This document shows positions 1 to 11,062 of a stretch of DNA of 64,000 nucleotides, piece after piece; the stretch's first letter is position 1, and each line of letters starts with the position of its first letter. Made by a program: the position numbers and the translations under genes. The stretch spans positions 62,001 to 126,000 of the forward strand of contig NZ_JADIVZ010000011.1 of NCBI RefSeq assembly GCF_015319165.1. Reading direction: 5' to 3'. The notes under the pieces were generated by a model. The model saw only the letters and a program-made list of their open reading frames with translations. It was not told where the DNA came from and did no database searches. This DNA comes from Nocardioides acrostichi. Lineage in GTDB: Bacteria > Actinomycetota > Actinomycetes > Propionibacteriales > Nocardioidaceae.

Positions 1-2
1 TG

Positions 3-1238
3 CCGGTCGTCAGCGCCGATCTCGACGGGCGCGCCCTGTACTCGGTGGCCTTCTCGGTGACGCTCTCCTCGAGCCTGGTGGGCATGGTGGTGGCCGGGCT
101 GTGGTCCGACCGGGTCGGTGCCGTGCGTCCGCTGCTCGCCTCGGTCGCGTTGTTCGGTGCCGGGCTCGCCGTGGCGGGGCTGGCACCGAGCATGGAGGCC
201 CTGGTGGCGGGTCGGTTCGTGCAGGGTCTCGGCGGCGGGGCGCTGTCGGTGTCGCTGTACGTGCTCGTGGCGCAGGTCTACGCACCCGTCGACCGGGTCC
301 GCATCCTTGCCGCCTTCGCCGCAGCCTGGGTGCTGCCAGGTGTGGTGGGGCCGTTCCTGGCCGGTGTCGTGGCCGACACCGTGGGTTGGCGGTGGGTCTT
401 CCTCGGTGCGGTCGTGCTCGCGGGTGGCGCCCTCGGACTGCTCGGGCCGGCGCTGCGCGTCGCCCGCTCGCTGCCCTCGGCCGGAGCTCCGGCCCCGGGG
501 CGGGTCGTCGCGACACGCATCGCGCTGGCCTCCCTCGTGGCACTGGCCCTGCTGGGTCTCAACGTCGCCGGTGCTGCAAGCGGGACGACGCGCGCGGTGC
601 TCGCGGTCGGGGCGCTGGCCGCGGCCTTGGCCGCCCTGCGGCCTCTCCTCCCGGTCGGAACGTTGCGCAGTGCCGCGGGAGCGCCGAGCGTCGTGCTGCT
701 GCGCGGCCTCGTGGGCGCTGCGTTCTTCGCCAGTGAGGCCTACCTGCCGTTCCTGCTCCAGGAGCAGTACGGCGCTCGCGTCTGGGTCAGCGGACTGGTG
801 CTCACCGCGGCCACGATCGGCTGGGCGAGCGCCTCGCAGGTGCAGGGCCGGCTGGGGGAGCGGCTGCGCGACGAGTCCGCGCTCGGCCTCGGCGCGGTGC
901 TGCTGAGCCTCGGGATCGGGTCGATCCTGCTCGTGCTCCTGACGCCCTCGCCCGGTGTGCTCGTCGGGCTCGGATGGCTCGTGGCGGCGTCCGGCATGGG
1001 GTTGATGTACCCGCGCATCACCGCGGTGGTGCTGGCCCGCGCCGCCGATCACGAGCGGGGCGGGGCTTCTGCCGCCGTCACGCTGGCTGACGCGGTCGGA
1101 TCCGCGGCAGCCGTCGCCGTCGCCGGCCTGCTGTTCACGGCGGTGGGTTCGGCCGCGGATCGGTCGGCCTTCGTCGCCGTGCTGATGCTCTCGACGACGC
1201 TGGGACTGCTCGCAGTCGGAGCCTCACGGCGTGTCTAG
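3..1238 (+). CDS. MFS drug/sugar-type transporter, 5' truncated by window edge
   Basis: The frame is open to the left edge, so the true start and first membrane helices are missing; about 411 residues remain and end at TAG 1236-1238. The protein is almost wholly hydrophobic, with about eleven to twelve membrane segments split by a basic loop near residues 145-160. The loop WSDRVGAVRP resembles the conserved MFS cytoplasmic motif between helices 2 and 3, and RFVQGLGGGAL fits the helix 4-5 region. By family it should be a proton-coupled importer or exporter in the plasma membrane; the substrate cannot be read. It converges on the next gene and overlaps it by 4 bp. Confidence 0.85.
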   Translation, partial: PVVSADLDGRALYSVAFSVTLSSSLVGMVVAGLWSDRVGAVRPLLASVALFGAGLAVAGLAPSMEALVAGRFVQGLGGGALSVSLYVLVAQVYAPVDRVRILAAFAAAWVLPGVVGPFLAGVVADTVGWRWVFLGAVVLAGGALGLLGPALRVARSLPSAGAPAPGRVVATRIALASLVALALLGLNVAGAASGTTRAVLAVGALAAALAALRPLLPVGTLRSAAGAPSVVLLRGLVGAAFFASEAYLPFLLQEQYGARVWVSGLVLTAATIGWASASQVQGRLGERLRDESALGLGAVLLSLGIGSILLVLLTPSPGVLVGLGWLVAASGMGLMYPRITAVVLARAADHERGGASAAVTLADAVGSAAAVAVAGLLFTAVGSAADRSAFVAVLMLSTTLGLLAVGASRRV

Positions 1239-1680
1239 GTGTCAGCCCGCAGCGCGAGGAGACGACGCGTACGAGCGTCGTCGACGCCGACGATCGCGCC
1301 GACCCACCCGATGGCCTCGTCGAGATCGACCGTCGAGTCGTGTGCCGCGAGCATCTGCTCGATGTCGGGCCGTCCTTGGCGCGTGAATACAGGGCCATGA
1401 AGACGGTGAGGTCGGTGGCCGAGAGGATCGCCATCGCCACCTCGGAGTCGAGCATGGGTACTCGCAGGGTTCGGGTGCGCCAGTCGCGGTGCAGCCCGCC
1501 GGCCACGAAGAAGAGATGGAGCGGGATCGGGATCTCGCCTGGAACGGGCCAGAGAATGCGCACTGAGGTGCCGCGACGTCGACGGTCCCACCACGCCAGG
1601 CCGAGCATGACGCCGACCAGCAGTCTCTCGGCCAGGGACTCCGTGAACCCGTCGATCAGCCCGATGACGAGGCTCGGCAC
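1235..1680 (-). pseudogene. small conserved hypothetical protein broken by a frameshift
   Basis: Two minus-strand frames each look like protein on one side only. From a GTG at 1680 the first frame reads VPSLVIGLIDGFTESLAERL and continues through LWPVPGEIPIPLHLFFVAGG to TVFMALYSR. The second frame then carries QGRPDIEQMLAAHDSTVDLD to a TAG at 1235-1237. The switch is in a GCGC run near 1378-1384, where removing 2 bp (or adding 1) rejoins the frames into about 148 residues with no stop. I do not recognise the family. It could be a true pseudogene or a sequencing error. It lies divergent to the MOSC gene and convergent with the MFS gene. Confidence 0.6.
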
Positions 1681-1707
1681 GAGGGGTGCGTCTGAGAGGA
1701 TCGGGCC

Positions 1708-2355
1708 ATGGCGAGCATCGTGTCTGTGAATGTCGGTCGACCCCGTGAGCGGGAGTGGGCGGGGGTCGGCCGTACGTCCATCGACAAGACGCCCGTGACG
1801 GGTCCGGTGCACGTGGGCACCCTCGGGCTCGACGGCGACCAGGTCTCCGACACCCGGCACCACGGCGGCCCCGACCAGGCCGTGTACGCCTTCGCACGCG
1901 AGGATCTCGACGTCTGGGTCGAGCGCCTGGGCATGGAGATCCCCGACGGCCAGTTCGGCGAGAACCTGACGACCGCCGGCATCGACGTCAACGAGGCCGA
2001 GGTCGGTGAACGGTGGGAGATCGGCGGCGCGTTGTTCGAGGTCCGCTCGGTGCGCACCCCCTGCAACGACTTCAAGTGCTGGATGGGCGAGTCGGGCTAC
2101 GACGCCACGGCCTGGGTCAAGCGGTTCACCGCGGTCGGCCGCCCCGGCCCCTACCTCAAGGTGCTGGCCGAGGGGCCGGTCCAGGTCGGTGACGAGCTGC
2201 GGGTCGCGCATCGCCCCGGGCACGGCATCACCGTCTCGACCATGTTCCGTGCTCTCAACGGCGAACCCGCGCTGCTCCCGCGACTGCTCGACGTCCCCGA
2301 TCTGCTGCCGAAGGCCCGTCAGAAAGCCGAGCAGTACGTCGCCGAGCATCGCTGA
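1708..2355 (+). CDS. MOSC domain-containing protein (YiiM-like)
   Basis: This 215-residue protein has the hallmarks of the MOSC (Moco sulfurase C-terminal) fold. These are GLDGDQVSDTRHHGG near residues 40-55, the YAFAREDLDVW segment, GENLTT near 85, and the conserved cysteine in RTPCNDFKCWMG near 115. The C-terminal helical part (residues 165-215) matches the extension of YiiM-type proteins. MOSC proteins bind molybdenum cofactor and transfer sulfur or reduce N-hydroxylated compounds; the exact substrate is unknown. A -10-like GAGGAT (1696-1701) ends 6 nt before the ATG and there is no Shine-Dalgarno sequence, so the mRNA is probably leaderless. Confidence 0.88.
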   Translation: MASIVSVNVGRPREREWAGVGRTSIDKTPVTGPVHVGTLGLDGDQVSDTRHHGGPDQAVYAFAREDLDVWVERLGMEIPDGQFGENLTTAGIDVNEAEVGERWEIGGALFEVRSVRTPCNDFKCWMGESGYDATAWVKRFTAVGRPGPYLKVLAEGPVQVGDELRVAHRPGHGITVSTMFRALNGEPALLPRLLDVPDLLPKARQKAEQYVAEHR

Positions 2356-2479
2356 CGCAGGTCGACTCCCCGGGCTGCTACCCGCCAGTAGGTGAAGTGA
2401 CGTAGGTTACGCCTGAGGCGCGCCCGACCCTCGGTCGGCGCCCCGCACCCGTCAGTCCGAGACTCGTGCCAGGAGCGTC

Positions 2480-4315
<1,836 letters not shown>

Positions 4316-4368
4316 GTCCGACTCAGGCCGCCGCGCCGACCCGGACCGCCGCCCGGCAGGATGGTGCG

Positions 4369-5607
4369 GTGCCCTCCACCCTCCCCGACGGCGAGCCCGT
4401 GCCCCCGGACGGCGCCCTGCCGGCGTCCGCCACCGACGGCCTCGGCCAACGCCCGTTCGGCCTCTACGTGCACGTGCCGTTCTGCTCGGTGAGGTGCGGC
4501 TACTGCGACTTCAACACCTACACCGCCGAGGAGCTCGGTGGCCCGGCGGCGGCCGCCGGTGCCTCCCGGCATACCTACGCCGAGGCGGCGATCGCCGAGG
4601 TGCGCCGTATCCGGCGCGTGCTGGGAGACGTCGGGCGTCCGATCGACACGGTGTTCTTCGGGGGCGGCACCCCGACGCTCCTCAGCCCGGGGGACATCGG
4701 CGCGGTGCTCTCGGCGGCGGCCGCCGAGGTGGGGCTCGCTCCCGACATCGAGGTCACGATCGAGGCCAACCCCGACAGTGTGACGGCGTGGTCGCTCGAG
4801 GAGCTGCGCGCGGTCGGGGTGAACCGCATCTCCTACGGCATGCAGAGCAGCGTCGACCACGTGCTGCGCACCCTCGACCGCACCCACGACCCGCTGCGGG
4901 TGCCGGCCGCGGTCCGCTGGGCCCGCGAGGCCGGTTTCGAGCAGGTCAGCCTCGACCTCATCTACGGCACGCCCGGCGAGTCGATGACCGACTGGCTGGA
5001 GTCGGTCGACGCGGCGCTGGCCTGCGCACCCGACCACGTGTCGGCGTACTCGCTCATCGTCGAGTCCGGCACCGCCTTGGCCCGGCGGGTGCGGCGTGGC
5101 GAGCTGCCGATGCCAGACGACGACGACCTGGCCGACAAGTACCTCGCCGCCGACGAGCGGTTCGCGGCAGCGGGCCTGGGCTGGTACGAGGTGAGCAACT
5201 GGGCGCGCGACGACGCCGCCCGCTGTCGGCACAACCTGGGCTACTGGCGGGGCGGCGACTGGTGGGGCGTCGGACCGGGAGCGCACAGCCATGTCGGAGG
5301 CACCCGCTGGTGGAACGTCAAGCACCCGGCCGCCTTCGCTGCCCGGCTGGCCGAGGGGCTCTCGCCCGCGCTCGCCCGCGAGGTGCTGAGCGCCGACGAC
5401 CGTCTGGTCGAGCGGGTGCTGCTCGAGACCCGTCTGGTCGACGGTCTCGGCCCGGAACTGCTCGGCCTACTGCCGGTCGCCGACGCCGCGGGCACGCTTC
5501 AGGCACTGGCCTCCCGCGGGCTGCTCGAGCCCGCCGGCGACCGCTGGGTGCTCACCCAGCGGGGTCGCCTGCTGGCGGACGCCGTCGTCCGCGAACTGGT
5601 GGGGTGA
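4369..5607 (+). CDS. hemW: radical SAM heme chaperone HemW (coproporphyrinogen III oxidase-like)
   Basis: A 412-residue radical SAM protein. The cluster-binding CxxxCxxC motif is CSVRCGYC near residues 37-44, preceded by YVHVPF and followed by DFNTYT, as in HemW. VFFGGGTPTLL near 95 and EANPDSVT near 130 are typical family motifs, and the C-terminal winged region ends with an LLADAVVRELVG-type tail. HemW inserts heme into respiratory enzymes rather than oxidising coproporphyrinogen, and the gene sits next to hrcA-dnaJ in many bacteria, as here within 4 kb. The GTG start is preceded at 6 nt by CAGGAT (4357-4362), again leaderless-like. Distinguishing HemW from true HemN rests on this motif context. 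Confidence 0.92.
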   Translation: MPSTLPDGEPVPPDGALPASATDGLGQRPFGLYVHVPFCSVRCGYCDFNTYTAEELGGPAAAAGASRHTYAEAAIAEVRRIRRVLGDVGRPIDTVFFGGGTPTLLSPGDIGAVLSAAAAEVGLAPDIEVTIEANPDSVTAWSLEELRAVGVNRISYGMQSSVDHVLRTLDRTHDPLRVPAAVRWAREAGFEQVSLDLIYGTPGESMTDWLESVDAALACAPDHVSAYSLIVESGTALARRVRRGELPMPDDDDLADKYLAADERFAAAGLGWYEVSNWARDDAARCRHNLGYWRGGDWWGVGPGAHSHVGGTRWWNVKHPAAFAARLAEGLSPALAREVLSADDRLVERVLLETRLVDGLGPELLGLLPVADAAGTLQALASRGLLEPAGDRWVLTQRGRLLADAVVRELVG

Positions 5608-5614
5608 CCTGCGC

Positions 5615-6031
5615 TCAGCTGACCATGCGGATCGTCAGCGGGTAGCGGTAGAACTCGGGCCCGTTGGCCCTGGTGATGCCGATGATGGTGAACACCAGCC
5701 ACAAGATGCCGACGATCGGCAGCAGCAGCAGACCGATCAGCACGAAGATCGAGACCGCCGCCACCACGCCGTAGATGAGGAAGGAGAGCTGGAAGTTGAG
5801 CGACTCCACCGCGTGGGCGCGGACGTAGGCCGAGTCGTTGCCCTTGACGAGCATCACGACCAGAGGGCCGAGGAAGGCGAGCCCGCCGAGCGCGAAGCCC
5901 GCGACCAGGGCGGTCCAGTGTGCGGCGCCGGCCCACGTGCGCTCGTCGCCCGGGTTCATCGGCGGCTTGGCGTAGTACGGGGGCGGGCCGGCCGGCGGCT
6001 GGCCTCCGGGCGGCTGTTGGGGGTAGCTCAC
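5615..6031 (-). CDS. DUF4870 domain membrane protein
   Basis: This 138-residue protein has a proline- and tyrosine-rich N-terminus (PQQPPGGQPPAGPPPYYAKP) followed by three hydrophobic segments, a layout typical of DUF4870 proteins. RAHAVESLNFQLSFLIYG near residues 70-87 is the family signature. The function is unknown; the proline-rich head resembles cytoplasmic interaction tails of small actinobacterial membrane proteins. Its ATG at 6031 overlaps the stop of the upstream DUF3097 gene by 4 bp, so the two are translationally coupled and form one operon. Confidence 0.85.
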   Translation of the reverse strand: MSYPQQPPGGQPPAGPPPYYAKPPMNPGDERTWAGAAHWTALVAGFALGGLAFLGPLVVMLVKGNDSAYVRAHAVESLNFQLSFLIYGVVAAVSIFVLIGLLLLPIVGILWLVFTIIGITRANGPEFYRYPLTIRMVS

Positions 6032-6885
6032 TGGTCCTCCCGGTCGGCGGTCACGAAGTCGATGAGTTCCTCGACCCTACCCAGAAGAGCCGGCTCGAGG
6101 TCGGCGAAGCTGTCGACCCGGCCGAGGATCCGCTTCCAGGCACGGGCGATGTCGGCCTGGTCGCGGTGCGGCCAGCCGAGGTGCTGGCAGGTGCCCTTCT
6201 TCCACTCGATCGAGCGCGGTATCTGCGGCCATGCCCTGAGCCCGAGCCGGTCGGGCTTCACTGCCTGCCACACGTCGACGAACGGGTGACCGACGATCAG
6301 CACATGCGGGCCGAGCGCCGAGCGCATGATGTTGCCGGCGATGCGGCTCTCCTTGGAGCCGGCCACGAGGTGGTCGACGAGCACGCCCACGCGGCGTCCG
6401 GGGCCGGGCCGGAAGTCGCGCAGGTGGTCGGCGAGGTCGTCGACGCCGCCGAGGTACTCCACGGCGACGCCCTCGATGCGTAGGTCGTCGCCCCACACCT
6501 TCTCGACCAGCTCGGCGTCGTGCCGGCCCTCGACGAAGATCCGGCTCGCGCGCGCGACGCGGGCCTTCGCGCCAGCGACCGCCACGGAGCCGGACGCCGT
6601 ACGTGTCGGCGCCTTCGGGGCCGCGGTGCGCGGAGGAGCAGTGAGGATCACCGGGCGCCCGTCGAGCAGGAAGCCCGGCCCCAACGGGAACGTGCGTCGG
6701 GTGCCGCGCCGATCCTCCAGCGTGAGCACGTGCAAGTCCCGGTCGATCGTGACGATCTCGCCACAGAAGTCTGTGGTGACCTCCTCGACGACGTCGCCGA
6801 GAGCCGCCGGAGCCTCCTTGGCGCGGCCGCGCTTGGGTGCGCGCCAGTCGGTGCTCATCACATCGGTGCCGTAGCGATCACTCAC
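6028..6885 (-). CDS. DUF3097 family protein
   Basis: This 285-residue protein matches the actinobacterial DUF3097 family. The N-terminal half is a small beta-rich region (CGEIVTIDRDLHVLTLED). The second half contains SRIFVEGRHDAELVEKVWGD and RRVGVLVDHLVAGSKESRIA, which resemble a TOPRIM-like fold with its glutamate and DxD-like acidic residues. That suggests a nucleic-acid enzyme, but no activity is established to my knowledge. The GTG start at 6885 is preceded at 7 nt by TAGCCT on the minus strand (6893-6898), so the transcript is probably leaderless. The stop overlaps the DUF4870 start. Confidence 0.85.
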   Translation of the reverse strand: MSDRYGTDVMSTDWRAPKRGRAKEAPAALGDVVEEVTTDFCGEIVTIDRDLHVLTLEDRRGTRRTFPLGPGFLLDGRPVILTAPPRTAAPKAPTRTASGSVAVAGAKARVARASRIFVEGRHDAELVEKVWGDDLRIEGVAVEYLGGVDDLADHLRDFRPGPGRRVGVLVDHLVAGSKESRIAGNIMRSALGPHVLIVGHPFVDVWQAVKPDRLGLRAWPQIPRSIEWKKGTCQHLGWPHRDQADIARAWKRILGRVDSFADLEPALLGRVEELIDFVTADREDQ

Positions 6886-6939
6886 CTGGCGAAGGCTAGG
6901 AGAAGCCTGCTGTCGGGTGGCGGTGCCCCGCCGGAGGAC

Positions 6940-7146
6940 TTAGTCCTCGCTGGACTCGTCGTCCCGCTCGTCGGCGTCGTCCATCTCGTCGGCGACCTTG
7001 CCGTCCTCGAGCAGCTCAGCACCCTCGCCGGCGGGGAGGCCCTCGGCCAGCGGGTTGTCGTCGCCGGGTACGAGATCCTCGGGTAGCTGCTCATCGGAGA
7101 TCCCGTGTCGCTTCTCGTCGGTGTGCTCGGACTCCTGCTCACTCAT
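6940..7146 (-). CDS. small acidic hypothetical protein
   Basis: A 68-residue, strongly acidic protein (about one third Asp/Glu) with no hydrophobic segment: it starts MSEQESEHTDEKRHGISDEQ and ends DADERDDESSED. It looks disordered. I do not recognise a named family. Support for a real gene comes from the ATG at 7146 sitting 6 nt after a TAGCGT -10-like hexamer (7153-7158, minus strand), the same leaderless arrangement as its neighbours, and from its position in a run of minus-strand genes. It is unlike the arginine- and alanine-rich translations that shadow frames give here. Confidence 0.6.
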   Translation of the reverse strand: MSEQESEHTDEKRHGISDEQLPEDLVPGDDNPLAEGLPAGEGAELLEDGKVADEMDDADERDDESSED

Positions 7147-7188
7147 CCCTCGACGCTACGCGCGAGGGCGCGGCCGGCCCCTCACCCG

Positions 7189-8049
7189 TCAGGCCATCGG
7201 CAGTCGCCGCTCGCTGCGCGGCAGCTGGGCGTAGCCGCGCTGCACGGCGGTGCGCAGGAGCTCGCGCTCCCACGGCCACTCGGCGGCCTCCAGCGCCTTG
7301 TCGACGGCGACGCCGCTCTGGGCGAGGTGCGTGATGGTGCCGGCGATGACGGCCAGATCGGCCCGCTGCTCCTCGACGAAGGCGCGATCGACGACCGCGC
7401 CGTGGCCGGGCACCACCAGCGAGGCGCGGGTGGTGAGTGAGAGCAGGACGTCGAGCGTGGGCGCCCACTCCAGGGGGAAGGCATCCGCACCGATGCCCGG
7501 GGGCCCGGCCTCCTCGACCAGGTCTCCGGCCAGCACGACGTCGACGTCGGGCACGCGGACCACCAGGTCGCCGCCCGTGTGCCCGCGGCCGGGGTGCACC
7601 AGTTCCAGCGCCCGGTCGCCGAGGTCGATGAAGGCGGCAGAGGAGAAGAGGTGGTCGGGTGTCACGACCTCGGTGGCGAGCACGTCGTCGCGGTGGGCCT
7701 CGTCGATCTCCGCCTCGTAGGCGGCCTTGAACCGAGCGGCCGTCTCGAGCAGTTCGGCGCCACACCCCTCGTGGGCGTGCACGGGCAGGTCGTCGCCGAA
7801 GGCCTCGCGGAACGCTGCCGTGCCGAAGCAGTGGTCGTAGTGGGCGTGGGTCGCGACCACCGCGACCACCGAGCCGGCGCCGAGGCGGCGGACGTCGTCG
7901 ACCACGCGTCGTCCGGCCGCGGCGGAGCCGTGGGTGTCGACGACCACGAGTCCGCGCTCACCGCCGATTGCCGTCACGTTCACGTCGCACCACGGGTGGC
8001 GGCCCACCCAGACCCGCTCGGCCACCTCGGACCACGTCGCCTCGCTCAC
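7189..8049 (-). CDS. metallo-beta-lactamase-fold hydrolase
   Basis: A 286-residue MBL-fold protein. The metal-binding motif THAHYDH is near residues 70-76, with later ligands in HPGRGHTGGDL (near 155), VVLAGDLVEEAG (Asp) and VVPGHGAVVD (final His near 215). This is the pattern of class B/glyoxalase II-like hydrolases binding two zinc ions. The substrate is unknown. A longer frame runs upstream to 8157, but GTG 8049 (VSEATWSEVAERVWVG) is preferred because a TACGGT hexamer (8056-8061, minus strand) lies 6 nt before it and the extra residues look non-coding. The gene is divergent from the membrane protein at 8115. Confidence 0.85.
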   Translation of the reverse strand: MSEATWSEVAERVWVGRHPWCDVNVTAIGGERGLVVVDTHGSAAAGRRVVDDVRRLGAGSVVAVVATHAHYDHCFGTAAFREAFGDDLPVHAHEGCGAELLETAARFKAAYEAEIDEAHRDDVLATEVVTPDHLFSSAAFIDLGDRALELVHPGRGHTGGDLVVRVPDVDVVLAGDLVEEAGPPGIGADAFPLEWAPTLDVLLSLTTRASLVVPGHGAVVDRAFVEEQRADLAVIAGTITHLAQSGVAVDKALEAAEWPWERELLRTAVQRGYAQLPRSERRLPMA

Positions 8050-8114
8050 GCACCCACCGTAGGCCGCTCGGCCGGGGGAGTCAGCCGACGCCTCCGATCT
8101 GATCGGTTGGACGT

Positions 8115-8696
8115 GTGACCGACCGGAGCAGCATGTCCCGTCCCGGCGCGACGCCACCGGACGATCGGTGGTGGGATCGCCAACCGCGTGCCGTGCGCAT
8201 GGCGCTGCCGCTCGTCTGTGGTCTGGTGGGTTGGTTCGCGGTCAGGGTCGGTCCCGATCTCTTCGACGACGGCTCCACCGCGAAGTACGCCTACCTGGCG
8301 GCGGTGTGGATCGTGCTGGTGGTGTTCCTGGTCGTGGCGGTGCTGCGCGCTCGCCGTCGGCTGGGCGGGGAGGGGCAGCTCGGACTGCTCCGTCGGGCTC
8401 TGCGCACCGGTGAGGTGCCCGAGGGTGCCGACCGGGAGGCCTGGCGCCGAGAGCTGGCGCGCCGGGTGCGCGCCCAGCAGGACATGGGCATCGTGGTGCG
8501 CGTGGGCGATGTCGTCTTGCTCGCGCTCACGGCCGCGATGGTGGTGCTGGGCGTGGTGCTGACGATCACCGTCTCGGTGGGGGTCGGTCTCGGCGTGGTC
8601 CTGACGGGACTGCTGCTCGCGCTGACGGTCTGGCTCGCTGCTCGCTTCCGTCGCCGACGGCAGGAGCGGCTGCGGGTCCTGGTCGACGTGCTCTGA
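8115..8696 (+). CDS. hypothetical membrane protein
   Basis: A 193-residue protein with two pairs of hydrophobic helices: ALPLVCGLVGWFAVRVG and AYLAAVWIVLVVFLVVAVL near residues 30-75, then VVLLALTAAMVVLGVVLTI and VGLGVVLTGLLLALTVWLAA near 135-180. A charged cytoplasmic segment (DREAWRRELARRVRAQQD) separates the pairs, and the tail is basic. The family is not recognised. GTG 8115 is the most upstream start; ATG 8133 is an alternative. It lies directly upstream of the CIRCE-controlled hrcA, separated by about 85 bp containing the hrcA promoter. Confidence 0.7.
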   Translation: MTDRSSMSRPGATPPDDRWWDRQPRAVRMALPLVCGLVGWFAVRVGPDLFDDGSTAKYAYLAAVWIVLVVFLVVAVLRARRRLGGEGQLGLLRRALRTGEVPEGADREAWRRELARRVRAQQDMGIVVRVGDVVLLALTAAMVVLGVVLTITVSVGVGLGVVLTGLLLALTVWLAARFRRRRQERLRVLVDVL

Positions 8697-8730
8697 CACG
8701 CCTCCGGCGGCCCGGGGTGTCGCGCCCTAG

Positions 8731-8762
8731 TAGGCTTGGCACTCGGGAGACACGAGTGCCAA
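8731..8762 (+). promoter_or_regulatory. CIRCE operator with hrcA promoter -10
   Basis: TTGGCACTC (8736-8744), a 9-nt spacer, then GAGTGCCAA (8754-8762) is a perfect 9-bp inverted repeat matching the CIRCE consensus (TTAGCACTC-N9-GAGTGCTAA) at all but one symmetric pair. A -10-like TAGGCT (8731-8736) touches its left arm, so HrcA bound here would cover the transcription start. This predicts autoregulated, heat-inducible expression of hrcA-dnaJ. Confidence 0.95.
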
Positions 8763-8781
8763 TCGACCCGGAGGTGAGCGC

Positions 8782-9798
8782 ATGCAGTCCGACCGCAGGC
8801 TGGCCGTGCTCCGGGCCATCGTCGAGGACTACGTGTCGACCGAGGAGCCGGTCGGCTCCAAGGCGCTGGTGGAGCGGCACCGGCTCGGTGTCTCCTCGGC
8901 CACCGTGCGCAACGACATGGCGGTGCTCGAGGAGGAGGGGTACATCACCCAGCCGCACACGAGCGCCGGCCGGGTGCCCACCGACAAGGGCTACCGGCTC
9001 TTCGTCGACCGGCTGAGCACGGTCAAGCCGCTGAGCAGCGCCGAACGCCGCGCCATCTCGACCTTCCTGGACGGCGCGGTAGACCTCGACGACGTCGTGG
9101 GGCGCTCGGTGCGGCTGCTCTCGCAGCTGACCCGGCAGGTCGCCGTCGTGCAGTACCCGAGCCTCTCGCGCTCCACGGTGCGACACGTCGAACTCGTCGC
9201 GTTGACCCCCGAGCGGCTGCTGGTGGTGCTGATCCTCAGCTCGGGCCGGGTCGACCAGCGGGTGGTCGAGCTCGCGGCTCCGCTCACCGACGACGACCTC
9301 ACCGACCTGCGCAGCCTCGTGCTGCACGCCAGCGTCGGCCAGAGCGTGGCCGACGCCGTGCTGGGGCTGCGGGCGAGCGCGCCGGTGCCGGGCCAGGCCG
9401 TGGCCACGGGGGCCGTCGTCGAGACCCTCTGCGCAGCCCTCGCCGACGGCCCGTCCGACCAGCGGGTCGCCGTCGGCGGGGCCGCCAACCTGGCCCGCTA
9501 CGGCGACAGCTTCGACACCGCCGTGCGGCCGCTGCTCGAGGCGCTGGAGGAGCACGTGGTGCTGCTCCGGCTGCTCGGTGAAGCGGCGCCGGGCGGCACC
9601 GTCACCGTGCGCATCGGCGCGGAGGGCCCCTTCGAGGAGTTCGCCTCGACCAGCGTCGTCACCACCGGCTACGGGCCCGAGAGCGACTCGCTCGCTGCGC
9701 TGGGCATCGTCGGCCCGACCCGCATGGACTACCCGGGCACGATGGCCGCCGTCCGCGCGGTCGCCCGCTACGTGAGCCGCATCCTCGACGAAGGCTGA
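8782..9798 (+). CDS. hrcA: heat-inducible transcriptional repressor HrcA
   Basis: This 338-residue protein is full length for HrcA. The N-terminal winged helix includes [20 protein letters not shown] and the recognition segment [18 protein letters not shown] near residues 36-53, followed by the conserved [16 protein letters not shown]. The central GAF-like and insertion domains follow, and the C-terminal [20 protein letters not shown] near 305-324 is a family signature. It represses chaperone genes by binding CIRCE and is activated for binding by GroE. The start has a strong GGAGGTGA Shine-Dalgarno. A CIRCE lies 19 bp upstream, and dnaJ follows 49 bp downstream in the same operon. Confidence 0.97.
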   Translation: MQSDRRLAVLRAIVEDYVSTEEPVGSKALVERHRLGVSSATVRNDMAVLEEEGYITQPHTSAGRVPTDKGYRLFVDRLSTVKPLSSAERRAISTFLDGAVDLDDVVGRSVRLLSQLTRQVAVVQYPSLSRSTVRHVELVALTPERLLVVLILSSGRVDQRVVELAAPLTDDDLTDLRSLVLHASVGQSVADAVLGLRASAPVPGQAVATGAVVETLCAALADGPSDQRVAVGGAANLARYGDSFDTAVRPLLEALEEHVVLLRLLGEAAPGGTVTVRIGAEGPFEEFASTSVVTTGYGPESDSLAALGIVGPTRMDYPGTMAAVRAVARYVSRILDEG

Positions 9799-9847
9799 CC
9801 CGGCTACCCCCGACCACCCAGACCGCAGACCCAAGAAGGAACACGAG

Positions 9848-11038
9848 TTGAGCCAGGACCTGTACGAGATCCTCGGAGTGTCGCAGGACGCCGACGCAGC
9901 GGCCATCAAGAAGGCCTACCGTCGGCTCGCCCGCGAACACCATCCCGACGTGAATCCGGACCCGGCGAGCAAGGAGAAGTTCAGCGAGGTCTCCCGCGCC
10001 TACGAGGTGCTCTCGGACCCGCAGAAACGTGCGGCCTACGACCGCGGTGGCGATCCGTTCGGCGGCGCTGGGGCGGGTGGTTTCGGCCAGGGCGCCGGGT
10101 TTTCCTTCACGGACATCATGGACGCCTTCTTCGGAGGCGGTGGCCAAGGCGGCGGCCAGGGTCGTGGTCCGCGTCCGCGCGTACGTCGCGGGCAGGATGC
10201 GCTGATCCGGCTCGAGGTCGAGCTCGCGGAGGCCGCCTTCGGCACCACGCGGGAGATCAAGGTCGACACCGCGGTGCGGTGTACCGCCTGTGGTGGCGAG
10301 GGCGCCGCGCCGGGCAGTCACCCGCAGCCGTGCGAGACCTGTCGCGGCCAGGGCGAGGTCGCGCACGTGCAGCGCTCGTTCCTCGGCGAGATCCGCACCC
10401 TGCGCCCGTGCGCCGCGTGCCGGGGGTTCGGCACGGTGATCCCCGACCCGTGCCGGGAGTGCTCGGGCGATGGCCGGGTCCGCTCGCGTCGTCCGCTCAC
10501 CGTCAAGATCCCCGCCGGCGTCGACACCGGCACCAGGGTGCAGCTCACCGAGCAGGGCGAGGTGGGTCCGGGCGGCGGCCCGGCCGGTGACCTCTACGTC
10601 GAGATCCACGTGGCCGACCACGCGGTGTTCAAGCGGCACGGCAACGACCTGCACTGCACCGTGTCGGTGCCGATGACCGCGGCCGCGCTGGGCACCCAGC
10701 TCACGCTCCCGACCCTCGAGGCCGATGTGCTCGCGAACAAGGACATCGGCGACACGCAGACCGACCTCGAGACCGACTTCGAGCTGGAGGTGAAGCCGGG
10801 CACCCAGTCGGGCCACGAGCAGGTGCTGCGCGGTCGGGGCGTGCCCGGGCTGCGTGGTGGGCGCGGCGATCTGGTGGTCACCGTCGCCGTCGACACCCCC
10901 ACGCGCCTGGACCCGCGCCAGGAGGAGCTGCTGCGCGAGCTGGCCGCGATCCGTGGCGAGGAGTCGCCGGAGGGCACCGTGAAGCCCGGCACCAAGTCGG
11001 TCTTCGGCCGGCTGCGCGACGCGTTCAACACGCACTGA
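9848..11038 (+). CDS. dnaJ: molecular chaperone DnaJ (second-type, hrcA-linked)
   Basis: This 396-residue protein has the full DnaJ layout. The J domain contains HPD in [10 protein letters not shown] near residue 33. A Gly/Phe-rich region covers 70-110. Four zinc-binding CxxCxGxG-type repeats follow ([32 protein letters not shown]) between about 140 and 215, then the beta-sandwich substrate-binding domains. It stimulates DnaK ATPase and holds unfolded clients. The start is TTG at 9848, with GAAGGAA upstream as ribosome site. As in many actinobacteria this hrcA-linked copy is usually the second DnaJ, with the dnaK-grpE-dnaJ1 operon elsewhere; that is inference, since only this locus is visible. 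Confidence 0.96.
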   Translation: MSQDLYEILGVSQDADAAAIKKAYRRLAREHHPDVNPDPASKEKFSEVSRAYEVLSDPQKRAAYDRGGDPFGGAGAGGFGQGAGFSFTDIMDAFFGGGGQGGGQGRGPRPRVRRGQDALIRLEVELAEAAFGTTREIKVDTAVRCTACGGEGAAPGSHPQPCETCRGQGEVAHVQRSFLGEIRTLRPCAACRGFGTVIPDPCRECSGDGRVRSRRPLTVKIPAGVDTGTRVQLTEQGEVGPGGGPAGDLYVEIHVADHAVFKRHGNDLHCTVSVPMTAAALGTQLTLPTLEADVLANKDIGDTQTDLETDFELEVKPGTQSGHEQVLRGRGVPGLRGGRGDLVVTVAVDTPTRLDPRQEELLRELAAIRGEESPEGTVKPGTKSVFGRLRDAFNTH

Positions 11039-11062
11039 CGCCTGCTCGAGGACGACGAGACC

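Noticed and set aside
1370..1390. Programmed ribosomal frameshift site
   Set aside because: There is no slippery heptamer or downstream structure; a GCGC-run indel explains the frame change more simply.
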